A DNA stretch of 64,000 nt from Methylophaga sp. (lineage in GTDB: Bacteria; Pseudomonadota; Gammaproteobacteria; Nitrosococcales; Methylophagaceae). The position numbers and the translations under genes were made by a program. The stretch is taken from contig JAFIFW010000012.1 in the NCBI GenBank assembly GCA_020831825.1, forward strand, positions 1 through 64,000, given 5' to 3'. A model generated the notes under the pieces. That model saw nothing but the letters and a program-made list of their open reading frames with translations. It was not told the DNA's origin and searched no databases. Shown one piece after another: positions 33,756 to 43,273 of this stretch; position 1 is the stretch's first letter, and each line of letters opens with the position of its first letter.

Positions 33756-33962
33756 ATGGCCAAAACACTGATTTTAATAGGAAGTATGCTGGTGCTAGCA
33801 GGTGTTCTGTGGCATCTGGCACCCTGGTTGTTTAGCTGGTTTGGCAAACTACCCGGTGACATCAATATTGAAACCGAGCGAGGTCGAACTTTCATCCCGT
33901 TGACCTCAATGGTCATTGTCAGTGTGGTAATGAGTCTGATCGTCAATATTTTCCGCGGTTAG
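33756..33962 (+). CDS. DUF2905 small membrane protein
   Basis: This encodes 68 residues with two membrane helices (3-28 and 48-66) separated by the family's Leu-Pro-Gly-Asp-Ile-Asn-Ile stretch and a basic patch. DUF2905 proteins are widespread in bacteria and uncharacterised. Its 3' end overlaps the convergent membrane gene by 20 bases. Confidence 0.85.
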   Translation: MAKTLILIGSMLVLAGVLWHLAPWLFSWFGKLPGDINIETERGRTFIPLTSMVIVSVVMSLIVNIFRG

Positions 33963-34272
33963 CATCCCTGTCGGCATCTTCTTTGTGCACAAGCTCTCCC
34001 TCTATCACGTGAGCCCTGTTTTGCGCTTGTTGGGAGTTAAAACCACTTCGCATCGCAGCAGCGCGTCGGCGCGATCGATAAATCATCACCGGTATCAGCA
34101 ACCAGCTGATCATCAATAGAAATATCAACAAAAACAGACTCATCAACATGGCAATACCTAGAATGATCCAGGCAAGTAATCGAGCCAGAATATTGCCTGT
34201 CTGGCTTTTCTGCCAGCGCCGTTGCCACTGCCCTAGCATCTGACGGACTTTAGAGTCTGAACCGTTAGCCAT
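33943..34272 (-). CDS. Small membrane protein, unknown
   Basis: This encodes 109 residues. A basic N-terminal segment (Arg-Gln-Met-Leu-Gly-Gln-Trp-Gln-Arg-Arg-Trp) precedes two closely spaced hydrophobic helices (28-65), then a basic Tyr-Arg-Ser-Arg-Arg-Arg-Ala-Ala anchor and a polar cytoplasmic tail. No family is recognised. Its ATG overlaps the oxidoreductase stop by eight bases, so it is probably translated from the same message. Confidence 0.6.
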   Translation of the reverse strand: MANGSDSKVRQMLGQWQRRWQKSQTGNILARLLAWIILGIAMLMSLFLLIFLLMISWLLIPVMIYRSRRRAAAMRSGFNSQQAQNRAHVIEGELVHKEDADRDANRGKY

Positions 34273-35275
34273 TGACGCTGACCCGTCGCCCTTCGGCCAC
34301 CGACTTTAATGCAGCTTCAATGGCAGCGCAGTTGGCTCTGGCATCCGCAAGACTGAGCAAGGGTGTTGTATCGTTCAAAATGCAGTTCGAAAAATGCTCA
34401 ATCTCCAGCACAAAATGATCGGCAGCAGTTAACTCCAGCTGCTCCTGTTGTCCGGCATCGGTCCACCAGGAAACCACCGGCTTGTCAGCAGCATGCTGCC
34501 AAACGATATTGCATTTGATGCCGCCCAGTGTGCCGATAATCTCATATTCGCTGCGCCTTGCATGTTCAAAGCTGATTTCAAACTGAGCATAGCGCCCATC
34601 TGAGAAATCAAACATGCCCGCCAGGCTGACATCAGCACCATGCTCATTGAGTTTTGCCATAGCCATCACAGACTCAGGCTCTTGGTCAAACCACAGCCGT
34701 GCAGTGTGAATTGCGTAGGGACCAATATCCCACATTGCACCGCCGCCGTTAGCGATGCCTCTGAAAATCCGATACATTCGTGCCGCTTTCATTGGAAAGG
34801 AAAAACAGCTTCTGACCATTCTTACTTCACCGATAGCACCACTGTCGATAATCTGCCGTACCGCCTCGTGTTGGGGGTGAAAACGATACATAAAGCCTTC
34901 CATGACTTTAACATTGGCTTTGTCGGCCAATCCCTGAATAGCGTCAATATCAGACACACTGAGTGCCATGGGTTTTTCTATCAACACGTGCTTGTTGGCC
35001 TTAATCGCTCGCAAGGCCCAGTGTGCATGTTCCTCGTTGGCCATTGGCAGATACACGGCATCAATATCCTCTCTCATCAACAATGCCAGCGGGTCATCCA
35101 AAGCGGTGATGTCGGTGCGGTCAGGTGCAAGCGATTGCAATAACTCCGCTGCCGCTCCCGGTCTTCTGCTGGCAACCGCGACCAACTCAGCATTATCTGC
35201 CTGCAAAATTGCAGGCAAAAGGCGCTCGTTGACTCTGGCGGCGCCAAGTATTCCCCAGCGGATTTGTTTGGACAT
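34265..35275 (-). CDS. Gfo/Idh/MocA family NAD(P)-dependent oxidoreductase
   Basis: This encodes 336 residues. The N-terminal Rossmann fold (Gly-Ile-Leu-Gly-Ala-Ala near 8-13) and the family's Glu-Lys-Pro-Met-Ala-Leu near 99 are present, followed by an alpha/beta substrate domain. Members oxidise or reduce sugars and related polyols; the specific substrate is not predictable. A small membrane protein gene overlaps the 3' end. The upstream gap to 35436 is shared with the divergent peroxiredoxin gene. Confidence 0.88.
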   Translation of the reverse strand: MSKQIRWGILGAARVNERLLPAILQADNAELVAVASRRPGAAAELLQSLAPDRTDITALDDPLALLMREDIDAVYLPMANEEHAHWALRAIKANKHVLIEKPMALSVSDIDAIQGLADKANVKVMEGFMYRFHPQHEAVRQIIDSGAIGEVRMVRSCFSFPMKAARMYRIFRGIANGGGAMWDIGPYAIHTARLWFDQEPESVMAMAKLNEHGADVSLAGMFDFSDGRYAQFEISFEHARRSEYEIIGTLGGIKCNIVWQHAADKPVVSWWTDAGQQEQLELTAADHFVLEIEHFSNCILNDTTPLLSLADARANCAAIEAALKSVAEGRRVSVNG

Positions 35276-35435
35276 GCTTTTACCCCTGACTTGTCAAAAA
35301 AACACAGAGTGCCATCATAAAGGCTCTGGCGATAAAGCGCCAAATTGCCATAACCACGTGATTACAGTGTTTTTATAAACGTTTGTTTGCCTTATGCTAA
35401 GCGTTCATCCACAAACCGCATACAAGGAACTGACC

Positions 35436-35948
35436 ATGACCATCGAAGTTGGACAAAAATTGCCTGAAGGAAAACTTGCGGAGTGCCACGAGTTTGATAG
35501 CGATACCGGCTGTCCATTGAGTCCACAACCCGTTGAGGTTTCAGCTTTAACCAACGGCAAAAAGGTTGTGATATTTGCAGTCCCGGGAGCCTTCACACCA
35601 CTGTGCTCTGCTCAACACTTACCAGGCTTTATCAAACATGCTGATGCCATCAAGGCAGCAGGCGCTGATGAAATCTGCTGTCTCGCCGTCAATGATGCCT
35701 TTGTCATGGCAGCTTGGGGCAAACATCTAGGCGTAAATGGAAAAGTTCGAATGCTTGCTGATGGCAGCGCAGAATTTGTTAAGGCAATGGGGCTTGACCG
35801 GGATTTGACCGGGGGCGGCATGGGCGTTCGGGCCTTCCGATTTGCGATGATCGTTGACAACGGTGTTGTCAAATATCTGGGCGTTGAAGGATCTGGAGAG
35901 TTCGGTAAGTCCAGCGCTGAGACTATTCTTGACGAATTGAAACGATAG
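35436..35948 (+). CDS. Peroxiredoxin, Prx5 type
   Basis: This encodes 170 residues from the ATG at 35436, which has AAGGA seven bases upstream; an in-frame start at 35394 lacks such a site. The peroxidatic Cys is in Phe-Thr-Pro-Leu-Cys-Ser, preceded by Val-Pro-Gly-Ala, the AhpC/TSA-Prx5 signature. It reduces hydroperoxides, probably with glutathione or thioredoxin. Length and motif fit a stand-alone Prx5 without a fused glutaredoxin. Confidence 0.9.
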   Translation: MTIEVGQKLPEGKLAECHEFDSDTGCPLSPQPVEVSALTNGKKVVIFAVPGAFTPLCSAQHLPGFIKHADAIKAAGADEICCLAVNDAFVMAAWGKHLGVNGKVRMLADGSAEFVKAMGLDRDLTGGGMGVRAFRFAMIVDNGVVKYLGVEGSGEFGKSSAETILDELKR

Positions 35949-35956
35949 ACCTTGGC

Positions 35957-35980
35957 AAGCCGGTGCAAACGCACCGGCTT
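35957..35980. terminator. Bidirectional hairpin between peroxiredoxin and rpiA
   Basis: A perfect 10-bp GC-rich stem (AAGCCGGTGC/GCACCGGCTT) has an AAAC loop. It is eight bases after the peroxiredoxin stop and touches the stop of the convergent rpiA. The T tracts are short, but the stem is strong in both directions. Confidence 0.75.
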
Positions 35981-36678
35981 TACCGCCAGCGTTCGTGCAC
36001 CTCGGATGAGTCAGCAATAAACACTGCACTGGCCAGATCGTAAAATATGCCATGCTCGACAATGCCCGGATGCGTATCCAGCAGGTGATTTAATCCGGGG
36101 GTATCAATGCCAGAAAAACGCATATCTAGCACCAGATTACCCGCCGCTGTCACTGCCACATTATCACCTGCACTGTTTCGCCTCAGTTCACCACTGGCGC
36201 CTTGTTGTTGCAATGATTGCATGACCAGTTGCCAGGCGTTAGGCAACACTTCGATGGGAATAGCATATTGCTGACCAATCTGCGTGACCATCTTCGACTC
36301 ATCTACCAGTACAAAAAAACTGTCCGCATGACTGGCCAGCAGTTTTTCAGTCACCAGATCCTGCCCTCGCCCTTTCAGCAACTGCAAATCTTCAGTGACT
36401 TCATCAGCGCCATCGATGTACACATCCAGGTGACTTAGCTGTTCGATGGCTAACACCGTCAAACCCGCCTGCCGTGCTCTGATAGCACTGATTGCAGAAC
36501 TTGCAGTCGTTTGAATTTCCAATCCTTGCTGCTGGCGCAACGCCAAGACATCGATAAAATAATTTGCCGTTGACCCTGTTCCAAGCCCAACAATCATTCC
36601 GTTTTCGATAAAACTCGCTGCATGTTCGGCAACTCTCTGTTTGGGATTCATCGCGGGGTTGTGGATTTCTGTAGACAT
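35980..36678 (-). CDS. rpiA: Ribose-5-phosphate isomerase A
   Basis: This encodes 232 residues. It interconverts ribose 5-phosphate and ribulose 5-phosphate in the pentose phosphate pathway. Family motifs are clear: Gly-Leu-Gly-Thr-Gly-Ser-Thr-Ala near 32-39, Asp-Gly-Ala-Asp-Glu-Val near 85-90 and Leu-Leu-Lys-Gly-Arg-Gly near 95-100. The ATG at 36678 has GGAGGA seven bases before it, so the longer reading to 36705 is rejected. Confidence 0.96.
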   Translation of the reverse strand: MSTEIHNPAMNPKQRVAEHAASFIENGMIVGLGTGSTANYFIDVLALRQQQGLEIQTTASSAISAIRARQAGLTVLAIEQLSHLDVYIDGADEVTEDLQLLKGRGQDLVTEKLLASHADSFFVLVDESKMVTQIGQQYAIPIEVLPNAWQLVMQSLQQQGASGELRRNSAGDNVAVTAAGNLVLDMRFSGIDTPGLNHLLDTHPGIVEHGIFYDLASAVFIADSSEVHERWR

Positions 36679-36812
36679 TGACAGTGTCCTCCGACCTGCT
36701 GGCACAATAAAAAATCAAGCTTAACACTTAAACGAGCGCTGAAAAATGCTGGCAACGCAAAAGCAGTATGATATTTCGGTAGCCGCAGCTTCAATCGAGA
36801 CAGGAAACGCTT

Positions 36813-37697
36813 ATGACTGACTTGAATGCCATTACTCAACATATTTCAGAGGTCACCGGGAATGACTTCATACCGGAACGAATCAGCAGTATCGGCGGTG
36901 GCTGCATCAACAGCGCCTACCGAGTGCAAACTGATGATGTCGATCTGTTTGTAAAAGTCAATTCACCCCATCTGGCCGACATGTTTGAAGCAGAAGCCAT
37001 GGGCTTAAGTGAAATGGCCGCACAACATTGTGTCAAAGTGCCGGAAGTTATCTGCCACGGCAGTAATCACCAACACAGCTATCTGGTGCTTGAATATATC
37101 GAGCTGGGCAGTCTGCGAGGTACCGCCTCAGCACAACTTGGCGAACAATTAGCAGCGCTTCACGCCATCGCGCAGCCTTTTTTTGGCTGGCACATTAACA
37201 ACACCATTGGCAGCACACCACAGATCAACACACAGGAACATGAATGGGTCAGTTTCTGGCAGCAACACCGTCTGGGCAAGCAGTTACAGTTAGCTGCTGG
37301 CAAAGGGTTTGGTGGTCGTTTGCGTGATCAGGGGCAACGGCTGATTGAGGAACTGCCGAAATTTTTTGTCAGCTATCAACCACAGCCGTCATTGCTGCAT
37401 GGCGATTTATGGGGTGGCAATGCCGCGGCTGATGCCGAGGGGAATCCGGTGATTTTTGACCCGGCTTGTTATTATGGCGACCGCGAAACTGATATTGCGA
37501 TGACCGAACTTTTTGGCGGATTTGGTGGTGATTTCAGGGCCGCCTATCAGAGTCATTATCCGCTTGATGCCGGCTATCAAAGCCGTAAAACACTTTATAA
37601 TCTTTATCACATCATCAATCACGTCAATCTGTTCGGCGGCGGCTACCTGGGACAAGCCGAATCAATGATCGCACAGCTATTGGCTGAACTGGGTTAA
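36813..37697 (+). CDS. Fructosamine kinase family protein
   Basis: This encodes 294 residues with a kinase-like fold of the fructosamine-3-kinase family: Gly-Gly-Gly-Cys-Ile-Asn-Ser-Ala near 29-36, His-Gly-Asp-Leu-Trp-Gly-Gly-Asn near 195-202, and Phe-Asp-Pro-Ala-Cys-Tyr-Tyr-Gly-Asp-Arg-Glu. These enzymes phosphorylate Amadori products or ribulosamines so that the sugar leaves the protein. AGGA precedes the ATG. It is likely co-transcribed with the phosphatase gene 20 bases downstream, a pairing also seen elsewhere. Confidence 0.92.
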   Translation: MTDLNAITQHISEVTGNDFIPERISSIGGGCINSAYRVQTDDVDLFVKVNSPHLADMFEAEAMGLSEMAAQHCVKVPEVICHGSNHQHSYLVLEYIELGSLRGTASAQLGEQLAALHAIAQPFFGWHINNTIGSTPQINTQEHEWVSFWQQHRLGKQLQLAAGKGFGGRLRDQGQRLIEELPKFFVSYQPQPSLLHGDLWGGNAAADAEGNPVIFDPACYYGDRETDIAMTELFGGFGGDFRAAYQSHYPLDAGYQSRKTLYNLYHIINHVNLFGGGYLGQAESMIAQLLAELG

Positions 37698-37717
37698 AGC
37701 TAAGAGGTTAGATTTTA

Positions 37718-38188
37718 ATGAGCCAAATCAAGGTACTATTCGTCTGCATGGGTAATATTTGTCGATCGCCCACTGCTGAGGGAGTTTTTGTCAATTTGAT
37801 CAAGGACCTGGGCACAGCTGAACGATTTCATGTTGATTCAGCAGGCACTCATGCCTACCATGTCGGCGAACCACCTGATGCCAGAGCCCAGCATACGGCA
37901 CGTCAACGCGGAGTCGATCTGTCTTTCATCCGTGCACGCAAGTTCAAACAAAGTGACTTTGATGAGTTTGATCACATTCTGGCAATGGACACTGACAATC
38001 TCGATATTCTGCTAAGTGCCTGCCCTGGCGAACACCAGCACAAAGTCAAACTGTTTCTGGATTTTGCCCCTGATCGTCACGAAACCGATGTGCCGGATCC
38101 CTACTACGGTGGTCAGAATGGTTTTGAGCATGTGTTTGATCTGGTCAGGGAAGCCTCGGAAGGATTTCACCAGTCGGTCTTGAAGTAA
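37718..38188 (+). CDS. Low molecular weight protein tyrosine phosphatase
   Basis: This encodes 156 residues. The P-loop Cys-Met-Gly-Asn-Ile-Cys-Arg-Ser lies at 10-17 with the nucleophile first, and the general acid is in Val-Pro-Asp-Pro-Tyr-Tyr-Gly-Gly near 125-132. It follows the fructosamine kinase by 20 bases. A cellular role in dephosphorylating sugars or tyrosine-phosphorylated protein is possible; the context hints at repair of glycated molecules. Confidence 0.92.
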   Translation: MSQIKVLFVCMGNICRSPTAEGVFVNLIKDLGTAERFHVDSAGTHAYHVGEPPDARAQHTARQRGVDLSFIRARKFKQSDFDEFDHILAMDTDNLDILLSACPGEHQHKVKLFLDFAPDRHETDVPDPYYGGQNGFEHVFDLVREASEGFHQSVLK

Positions 38189-38222
38189 GCTTAAACAAGC
38201 CTCACTGTCACCGATAGCGCCC

Positions 38223-38256
38223 GCCCCACCAAAAGGGTAAACTATGGGGCTATTTT
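38223..38256 (+). terminator. Probable terminator after the phosphatase gene
   Basis: A 6-bp GC stem (GCCCCA/TGGGGC) with a 16-base loop is followed by TATTTTTTA on the plus strand. It lies 35 bases after the stop codon and before the DAHP synthase gene. Confidence 0.45.
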
Positions 38257-38284
38257 TTATTCGACATAGATAATTGGGACGGTA

Positions 38285-39349
38285 ATGCGTTACAGCACTG
38301 ATGATTTGCGGATCACTGGCATACAGGAAGTCATTCCACCCGCACAGCTGCATCAAGAGCTGCCTATCACTGATCAGGCTTCTGAAACAGTGTTCAACGC
38401 TCGCCATGCGATCAAAGAGATTCTCCATCATCGTGATGATCGACTGGTTGTCATTGTTGGTCCCTGTTCTATTCATGACCCCAAAGCAGCTCGTGAATAT
38501 GCGAACCGACTCAAACCGGTAATGGAATCTCTCAAGGATGATCTGTGCATCATCATGAGGGTGTATTTTGAAAAACCACGCTCTGTGGTGGGCTGGAAAG
38601 GCCTGATCAACGACCCTTATCTCGATGGAAGTTTTAAAATCAACGATGGTCTGCACATTGCGCGCAGGCTGTTGCTGGATCTGGCCGAGATGGGAATTCC
38701 TGCAGGCACAGAATATCTGGATCTGATCAGCCCGCAATACATTTCAGACCTGATCTCCTGGGGTGCCATTGGCGCCAGAACCACTGAAAGTCAGGCGCAT
38801 CGTGAGCTGGCTTCTGGTCTGTCCTGCCCGGTCGGCTTCAAGAATGCAACTGATGGCGGTCTGCAAATAGCTGTCGACGCCTGCCTGTCGGCTTCCAAGC
38901 CACACCATTTCATGTCCCTGACCAAGGCAGGGCATTCAGCTATATTTTCAACCAAAGGCAACGATGATTGTCATGTGATTCTCCGAGGTGGCAGAACACC
39001 GAATTATGATGTGGAGAGTATTAACGAAGCGGCGGAAGTCATCGAACGTAGTGGTCAGTCTGTGCGCATCATGGTCGATTGCAGTCATGCCAACAGCGGC
39101 AAAAATCACCTGCAACAGGAAGATGTTTGCCGAGCAGTGGGCCGTCAGATTGGCGAAGGCGAGTCTCGTATCATCGGGGTCATGCTGGAAAGCCATCTCG
39201 TCGCTGGCAGACAAAATGCAGAAACGGGTAAGCCTCTGGTTTATGGGCAAAGTATTACCGATGCCTGCATGGCCTGGGACAACACTGATGTGTTGCTAAA
39301 CGAACTGGCCTCATCCGTTCGTAGCAGAAGACTCAAAACGGGTCTTTAG
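38285..39349 (+). CDS. 3-deoxy-7-phosphoheptulonate synthase, class I
   Basis: This encodes 354 residues. It condenses phosphoenolpyruvate and erythrose 4-phosphate, the first step of aromatic amino acid synthesis. The class I (AroF/G/H) fold is shown by Val-Gly-Pro-Cys-Ser-Ile-His-Asp near 60-67, Lys-Pro-Arg near 97-99, Gly-Ala-Arg-Thr-Thr-Glu-Ser-Gln near 162-169 and Asp-Cys-Ser-His-Ala-Asn near 262-267. The inhibitor-sensing N-terminal extension is present. Which of the feedback-sensitive types it is cannot be told by eye. Confidence 0.95.
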   Translation: MRYSTDDLRITGIQEVIPPAQLHQELPITDQASETVFNARHAIKEILHHRDDRLVVIVGPCSIHDPKAAREYANRLKPVMESLKDDLCIIMRVYFEKPRSVVGWKGLINDPYLDGSFKINDGLHIARRLLLDLAEMGIPAGTEYLDLISPQYISDLISWGAIGARTTESQAHRELASGLSCPVGFKNATDGGLQIAVDACLSASKPHHFMSLTKAGHSAIFSTKGNDDCHVILRGGRTPNYDVESINEAAEVIERSGQSVRIMVDCSHANSGKNHLQQEDVCRAVGRQIGEGESRIIGVMLESHLVAGRQNAETGKPLVYGQSITDACMAWDNTDVLLNELASSVRSRRLKTGL

Positions 39350-39371
39350 TATCCCCGGTCGGGATATTTTT
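39350..39371 (+). terminator. Rho-independent terminator after DAHP synthase
   Basis: A 6-bp stem (TATCCC/GGGATA) with a 5-base loop and five T starts immediately after the stop codon. The rest of the gap to 39552 should hold the rsx promoter; a 6-bp GGCAAG/CTTGCC hairpin lies at 39498-39517. Confidence 0.65.
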
Positions 39372-39552
39372 CAACCAGCTTCAGTCCAAGCTTGTCCGGT
39401 AAGCTCTGTCAACCTATCGGCAAAATGTTTCAAAGCGCACAGTCACTTACTTAAGGGGCCGTGTTGAGCTATAATTACTCATTAAAATTTTGGCCAAGGC
39501 AAGGCTGAGATCTTGCCAAAATAAATTCCTGATAAAAACAGTAGGTTATTGA

Positions 39553-40134
39553 ATGACAGACTACGCCCTGATTCTGATCAGCACTATCCTGGTGAACAAC
39601 ATCGTTCTGGTGAAGTTCCTTGGCTTGTGCCCATTCATGGGCGTTTCTCGCAAACTGGAAACCGCCATGGGCATGGCGCTGGCAACCACTTTTGTGCTGA
39701 CGCTTTCGTCAATCAGCAGCTATCTCATCAATGAATTTCTGTTGAGCCCTCTGGGTATCGAATTTCTCAGAACCATCAGCTTTATTTTTGTAATCGCGGT
39801 GGTCGTGCAATTTACCGAAATGGTCGTTCATAAAACCAGTCCAATGCTTTATCAGGTTTTGGGTATTTTTCTGCCGTTGATCACCACCAACTGTGCCGTG
39901 CTTGGTGTCGCCCTGCTTAATGTTCAGGAACAACATGGTTTTCTGGAGTCAGCCATCTATGGTTTTGGTGCCGCGATTGGTTTTTCATTGGTACTGGTAA
40001 TCTTTGCAGCAATGCGTGAACGCCTGGCTGCTGCAGATGTTCCGACTCCCTTTCAAGGAGCTGCTATTGGTCTGGTAACTGCGGGGCTAATGTCCATGGC
40101 ATTCATGGGCTTTGCCGGATTAGTCAAGGTATAA
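39553..40134 (+). CDS. rsxA: Electron transport complex subunit RsxA/RnfA
   Basis: This encodes 193 residues and six membrane helices. RnfA and RnfE are homologous inner-membrane subunits that face each other across the Rnf complex and bind an Fe-S centre; the conserved Asn-Cys-Ala near Thr-Thr-Asn-Cys-Ala-Val-Leu-Gly is present. Rnf couples NADH-ferredoxin electron transfer to ion movement, or reduces SoxR in enterobacteria. It is the first gene of a tight rsxABCDGE operon. Confidence 0.96.
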   Translation: MTDYALILISTILVNNIVLVKFLGLCPFMGVSRKLETAMGMALATTFVLTLSSISSYLINEFLLSPLGIEFLRTISFIFVIAVVVQFTEMVVHKTSPMLYQVLGIFLPLITTNCAVLGVALLNVQEQHGFLESAIYGFGAAIGFSLVLVIFAAMRERLAAADVPTPFQGAAIGLVTAGLMSMAFMGFAGLVKV

Positions 40135-40137
40135 ACG

Positions 40138-40707
40138 ATGTTGACCGCCATTCTCGCACTGACTCTGCTTGCGCTCATTTTCGGCCTGTTGCTTGGCTAT
40201 GCCTCAGTCAAATTCAAAGTTGAAGGTGATCCGATTGTCGAACAAATCGACAAACTGCTGCCTCAAACCCAATGCGGCCAATGCAGCTATGCCGGTTGTC
40301 GCCCATATGCCGAAGCAATAGCAGCTGGTGAAGCAGACATCAACCGCTGCCCACCGGGCGGTGAAGCCACCATTCTTGCCTTGGCAGATTTATTGGATGT
40401 CGAACCCAAACCGCTGGACGAAGAAGTCGGTACAGAAAAACCCAAAATGCTGGCTGTCATTGATGAAGACCGCTGCATTGGTTGCACATTGTGTATTCAG
40501 GCGTGCCCTGTTGATGCCATTCTTGGCGCCGCAAAACATATGCACACCGTGATTGCCGATGAGTGCACCGGTTGTGAGCTGTGTATAGCACCTTGCCCGG
40601 TTGATTGTATTGACATGGTTCGAACTACACCCAACCCTACGACCTGGCGCTGGCCGGATCCGGAACATATCACCTTGCAGGAAAAAATTGAGGAAGAGCA
40701 GGCATGA
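40138..40707 (+). CDS. rsxB: Electron transport complex subunit RsxB/RnfB
   Basis: This encodes 189 residues. One N-terminal membrane helix is followed by a four-Cys Fe-S region (Cys-Gly-Gln-Cys-Ser-Tyr-Ala-Gly-Cys) and two 4Fe-4S ferredoxin motifs (Cys-Ile-Gly-Cys-Thr-Leu-Cys and Cys-Thr-Gly-Cys-Glu-Leu-Cys). It passes electrons between ferredoxin and the core. It starts three bases after rsxA and overlaps rsxC by four. Confidence 0.96.
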   Translation: MLTAILALTLLALIFGLLLGYASVKFKVEGDPIVEQIDKLLPQTQCGQCSYAGCRPYAEAIAAGEADINRCPPGGEATILALADLLDVEPKPLDEEVGTEKPKMLAVIDEDRCIGCTLCIQACPVDAILGAAKHMHTVIADECTGCELCIAPCPVDCIDMVRTTPNPTTWRWPDPEHITLQEKIEEEQA

Positions 40708-42239
40708 CACAGCAGCAACTGGGGTCATTCCCGGGTGGCCTGAAACTGCCCGGCCACAAAAAACGTTCAACACAATTACCAATTCGCAGAATGCCGATCA
40801 GCAAACGCCTGGTTCTGCCCTTACAGCAGCATATCGGTGAGGCGGCAGTGCCTATCGTTGAAGTTGGTGAAAAAGTCCTGAAAGGTCAGAGAATTGCTCG
40901 GGCCGAAGGTCATGTCTCGGTCTGCCTGCATGCGCCAACGTCCGGTGTCATCAAAGCAATCGCCGACCATCAGGTGCCTCATCCATCTGGTTTGACCGCC
41001 CCCTGTGTCATGATCGAAACCGATGGCGAAGATCGCTGGATCGAACGTAATCCAGTGCCGGACTTTCGCAGTTTGTCCTCACATGAGATTCGTCAGCGTG
41101 TTCGCGAAGCAGGCATTGTAGGCTTGGGAGGCGCTGGTTTCCCAAGCTTTATCAAACTCAACCCGGGTGTTCGACATCATGTTGAGACTCTACTGATTAA
41201 TGGCGCCGAATGTGAGCCATACATCACCTGTGATGACATGATCATGCGTGAACGTGCCGCTGGCATCATTGAAGGCATTGAAATCATGATGTTTGCCTTG
41301 CGAGCCAAGGAATGTGTCATCGCGATTGAAGATAACAAGCCTGAGTCAATTTCGGCAATGCGCTTCGCCCTGACCGCCAACAAGGCACTGAGTGAAACCA
41401 CCCGTATCGTGATTATTCCTACCAAGTATCCAACGGGTGGAGAGAAACAGCTGATACAGGTCATCACGGGCAAAGAAGTCCCCAGTAAGGGCCTGCCGAT
41501 TGATATCGGTATTGTTTGCCACAACCCTGGGACGGCCTATGCTGTAGGTCGTGCCATTCGACATGGCGAACCACTATTATCGCGCATCGTGACTGTCACC
41601 GGCACTGATGTCACACATGCCGGTAACTTTGAAACCCTGTTCGGCACGCCAATTCGTGAATTGCTTGAGTTCTGTGAAACCAAGAGGCAGCCGGACGAGC
41701 CGTTTATCATGGGCGGACCAATGATGGGTTATAACCTGTCCGGTGACGATTTGCCCATCACCAAAACAAGTAATTGCATTCTGGCGGGTGTTGATGAAGT
41801 GGCAATCGCCAGTCAGCCACTACCCTGCATTCGTTGTGGCGAATGTGCTGTTGCATGCCCGGCAAGCCTGTTACCCCAACAGCTGTATTGGTATTCACGG
41901 TCAAAAGAATTCGACAAAACCGAAGAATACAATTTATTCGACTGCATTGAATGCGGCTGTTGCGATTATGTCTGTCCGAGCAAAATTCCACTGGTGTCAT
42001 ATTTCCGCTTTGCCAAAACGGAAATCATGAATCAGGAACGCGAACGTCGAAAATCGGATATTGCGCGAGAGCGCCATGAAAACCGTCTGGCGCGTCAGGA
42101 ACGCGAACGCGTGGAAAAAGAAGAACGCCAAAAACAACGCAAAGCAGCGCTGGCAGCAAGCAAGGCGGCACAGAAAAAAGCTGAAAATACCGAGGCAGAA
42201 TCCACGACCGAAGCCGCCGCTGTCAAAGAGGATAACTAA
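40704..42239 (+). CDS. rsxC: Electron transport complex subunit RsxC/RnfC
   Basis: This encodes 511 residues, the NADH- and FMN-binding peripheral subunit. A Gly-Leu-Gly-Gly-Ala-Gly-Phe-Pro nucleotide loop lies near 137-144, and two 4Fe-4S motifs follow (Cys-Ile-Arg-Cys-Gly-Glu-Cys near 376 and Cys-Ile-Glu-Cys-Gly-Cys-Cys near 415). The C-terminal 80 residues are a charged Glu/Arg/Lys/Ala coiled coil, shorter than the long repeat tail of E. coli RsxC. Confidence 0.96.
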   Translation: MTQQQLGSFPGGLKLPGHKKRSTQLPIRRMPISKRLVLPLQQHIGEAAVPIVEVGEKVLKGQRIARAEGHVSVCLHAPTSGVIKAIADHQVPHPSGLTAPCVMIETDGEDRWIERNPVPDFRSLSSHEIRQRVREAGIVGLGGAGFPSFIKLNPGVRHHVETLLINGAECEPYITCDDMIMRERAAGIIEGIEIMMFALRAKECVIAIEDNKPESISAMRFALTANKALSETTRIVIIPTKYPTGGEKQLIQVITGKEVPSKGLPIDIGIVCHNPGTAYAVGRAIRHGEPLLSRIVTVTGTDVTHAGNFETLFGTPIRELLEFCETKRQPDEPFIMGGPMMGYNLSGDDLPITKTSNCILAGVDEVAIASQPLPCIRCGECAVACPASLLPQQLYWYSRSKEFDKTEEYNLFDCIECGCCDYVCPSKIPLVSYFRFAKTEIMNQERERRKSDIARERHENRLARQERERVEKEERQKQRKAALAASKAAQKKAENTEAESTTEAAAVKEDN

Positions 42240-42244
42240 TCACA

Positions 42245-43273
42245 ATGTCGATATTCCGGCTGAGTCCACCTTACCTTGCGGGTGCCAATCACGTCACATT
42301 GCAAATGATGCAGGTATTGCTGGCGCTGGTACCTGCCGTTGTCGCCATGGTTTATTTCTTCGGCTATGGCGTGCTGGTCAATATTACGCTGGCGGTAGCC
42401 GTGGCGCTGGCAACTGAAGCCCTGATGCTGAGAATCAGGGAGCGCCCGGTAAAACCTTTCCTCAGTGACGGAAGTGCCGTGGTAACCGCCGTCTTACTGG
42501 CGCTGGCAATCCCCCCGCTGTCACCTTGGTGGTTGACCACTGTGGGTGTGGTTTTTGCCATTGTCTTTGCCAAACATCTATACGGCGGGCTGGGCTACAA
42601 CCCTTTTAACCCGGCAATGGTCGGTTATGTACTATTGCTGTTGTCATTTCCAGTTGAGATGACCACCTGGTTGCCGGTCGCCAGTATGTCGCAGCAACCT
42701 GTTGATCTAATGATGGCCATCAGCTACGTGTTCACTGGACAATTACCTGGTGCACTGACAATGGATACCCTGTCCGGCGCGACCCCGCTCGATGCCATGA
42801 AAACCCAAATCAGCCAACTCAGGCCCCCCGAAGTCATCATGAACCAGCCACTGTTTGGCATGTTCAGTGGCAAAGGCTGGGAATGGGTGAACTTCTGGTT
42901 TCTGCTTGGAGGTATTTACCTGATATACAAGCGAGTGATCAGCTGGCATGTGCCCGTTGCCATGATTGGCACATTGTTTGTCATTAGCGGTATTTTTCAG
43001 CTGATAGCACCTGAACTGACCGGAACGCCAATGTTCCACCTGTTTAGTGGTGCTACCATGATCGGCGCGTTTTTTATTGCTACGGATCCGGTCTCGGGCT
43101 CGACCACACTGAAAGGACGATTGATCTTCGGTGCCGGCGTTGGCTTGCTGACCTTTGTTATTCGGGTCTGGGGCGGCTACCCGGATGGTGTTGCTTTTGC
43201 GGTGATTTTGATGAATATGCTGGTGCCGCTGATTGATTACTACACCCAGCCGCGTGTTTACGGAGCCAGATAG
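42245..43273 (+). CDS. rsxD: Electron transport complex subunit RsxD/RnfD
   Basis: This encodes 342 residues with about nine to ten membrane helices. The periplasmic Leu-Ser-Gly-Ala-Thr motif near 177-181 is where FMN is attached covalently through Thr in this family. It belongs to the NqrB/RnfD family and likely forms part of the ion path. It ends where rsxG begins. Confidence 0.96.
   Translation: MSIFRLSPPYLAGANHVTLQMMQVLLALVPAVVAMVYFFGYGVLVNITLAVAVALATEALMLRIRERPVKPFLSDGSAVVTAVLLALAIPPLSPWWLTTVGVVFAIVFAKHLYGGLGYNPFNPAMVGYVLLLLSFPVEMTTWLPVASMSQQPVDLMMAISYVFTGQLPGALTMDTLSGATPLDAMKTQISQLRPPEVIMNQPLFGMFSGKGWEWVNFWFLLGGIYLIYKRVISWHVPVAMIGTLFVISGIFQLIAPELTGTPMFHLFSGATMIGAFFIATDPVSGSTTLKGRLIFGAGVGLLTFVIRVWGGYPDGVAFAVILMNMLVPLIDYYTQPRVYGAR

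Noticed and set aside
38012..38737. Minus-strand frame of 241 codons
   Set aside because: Antisense to the phosphatase and DAHP synthase genes, both of which have clear catalytic motifs.
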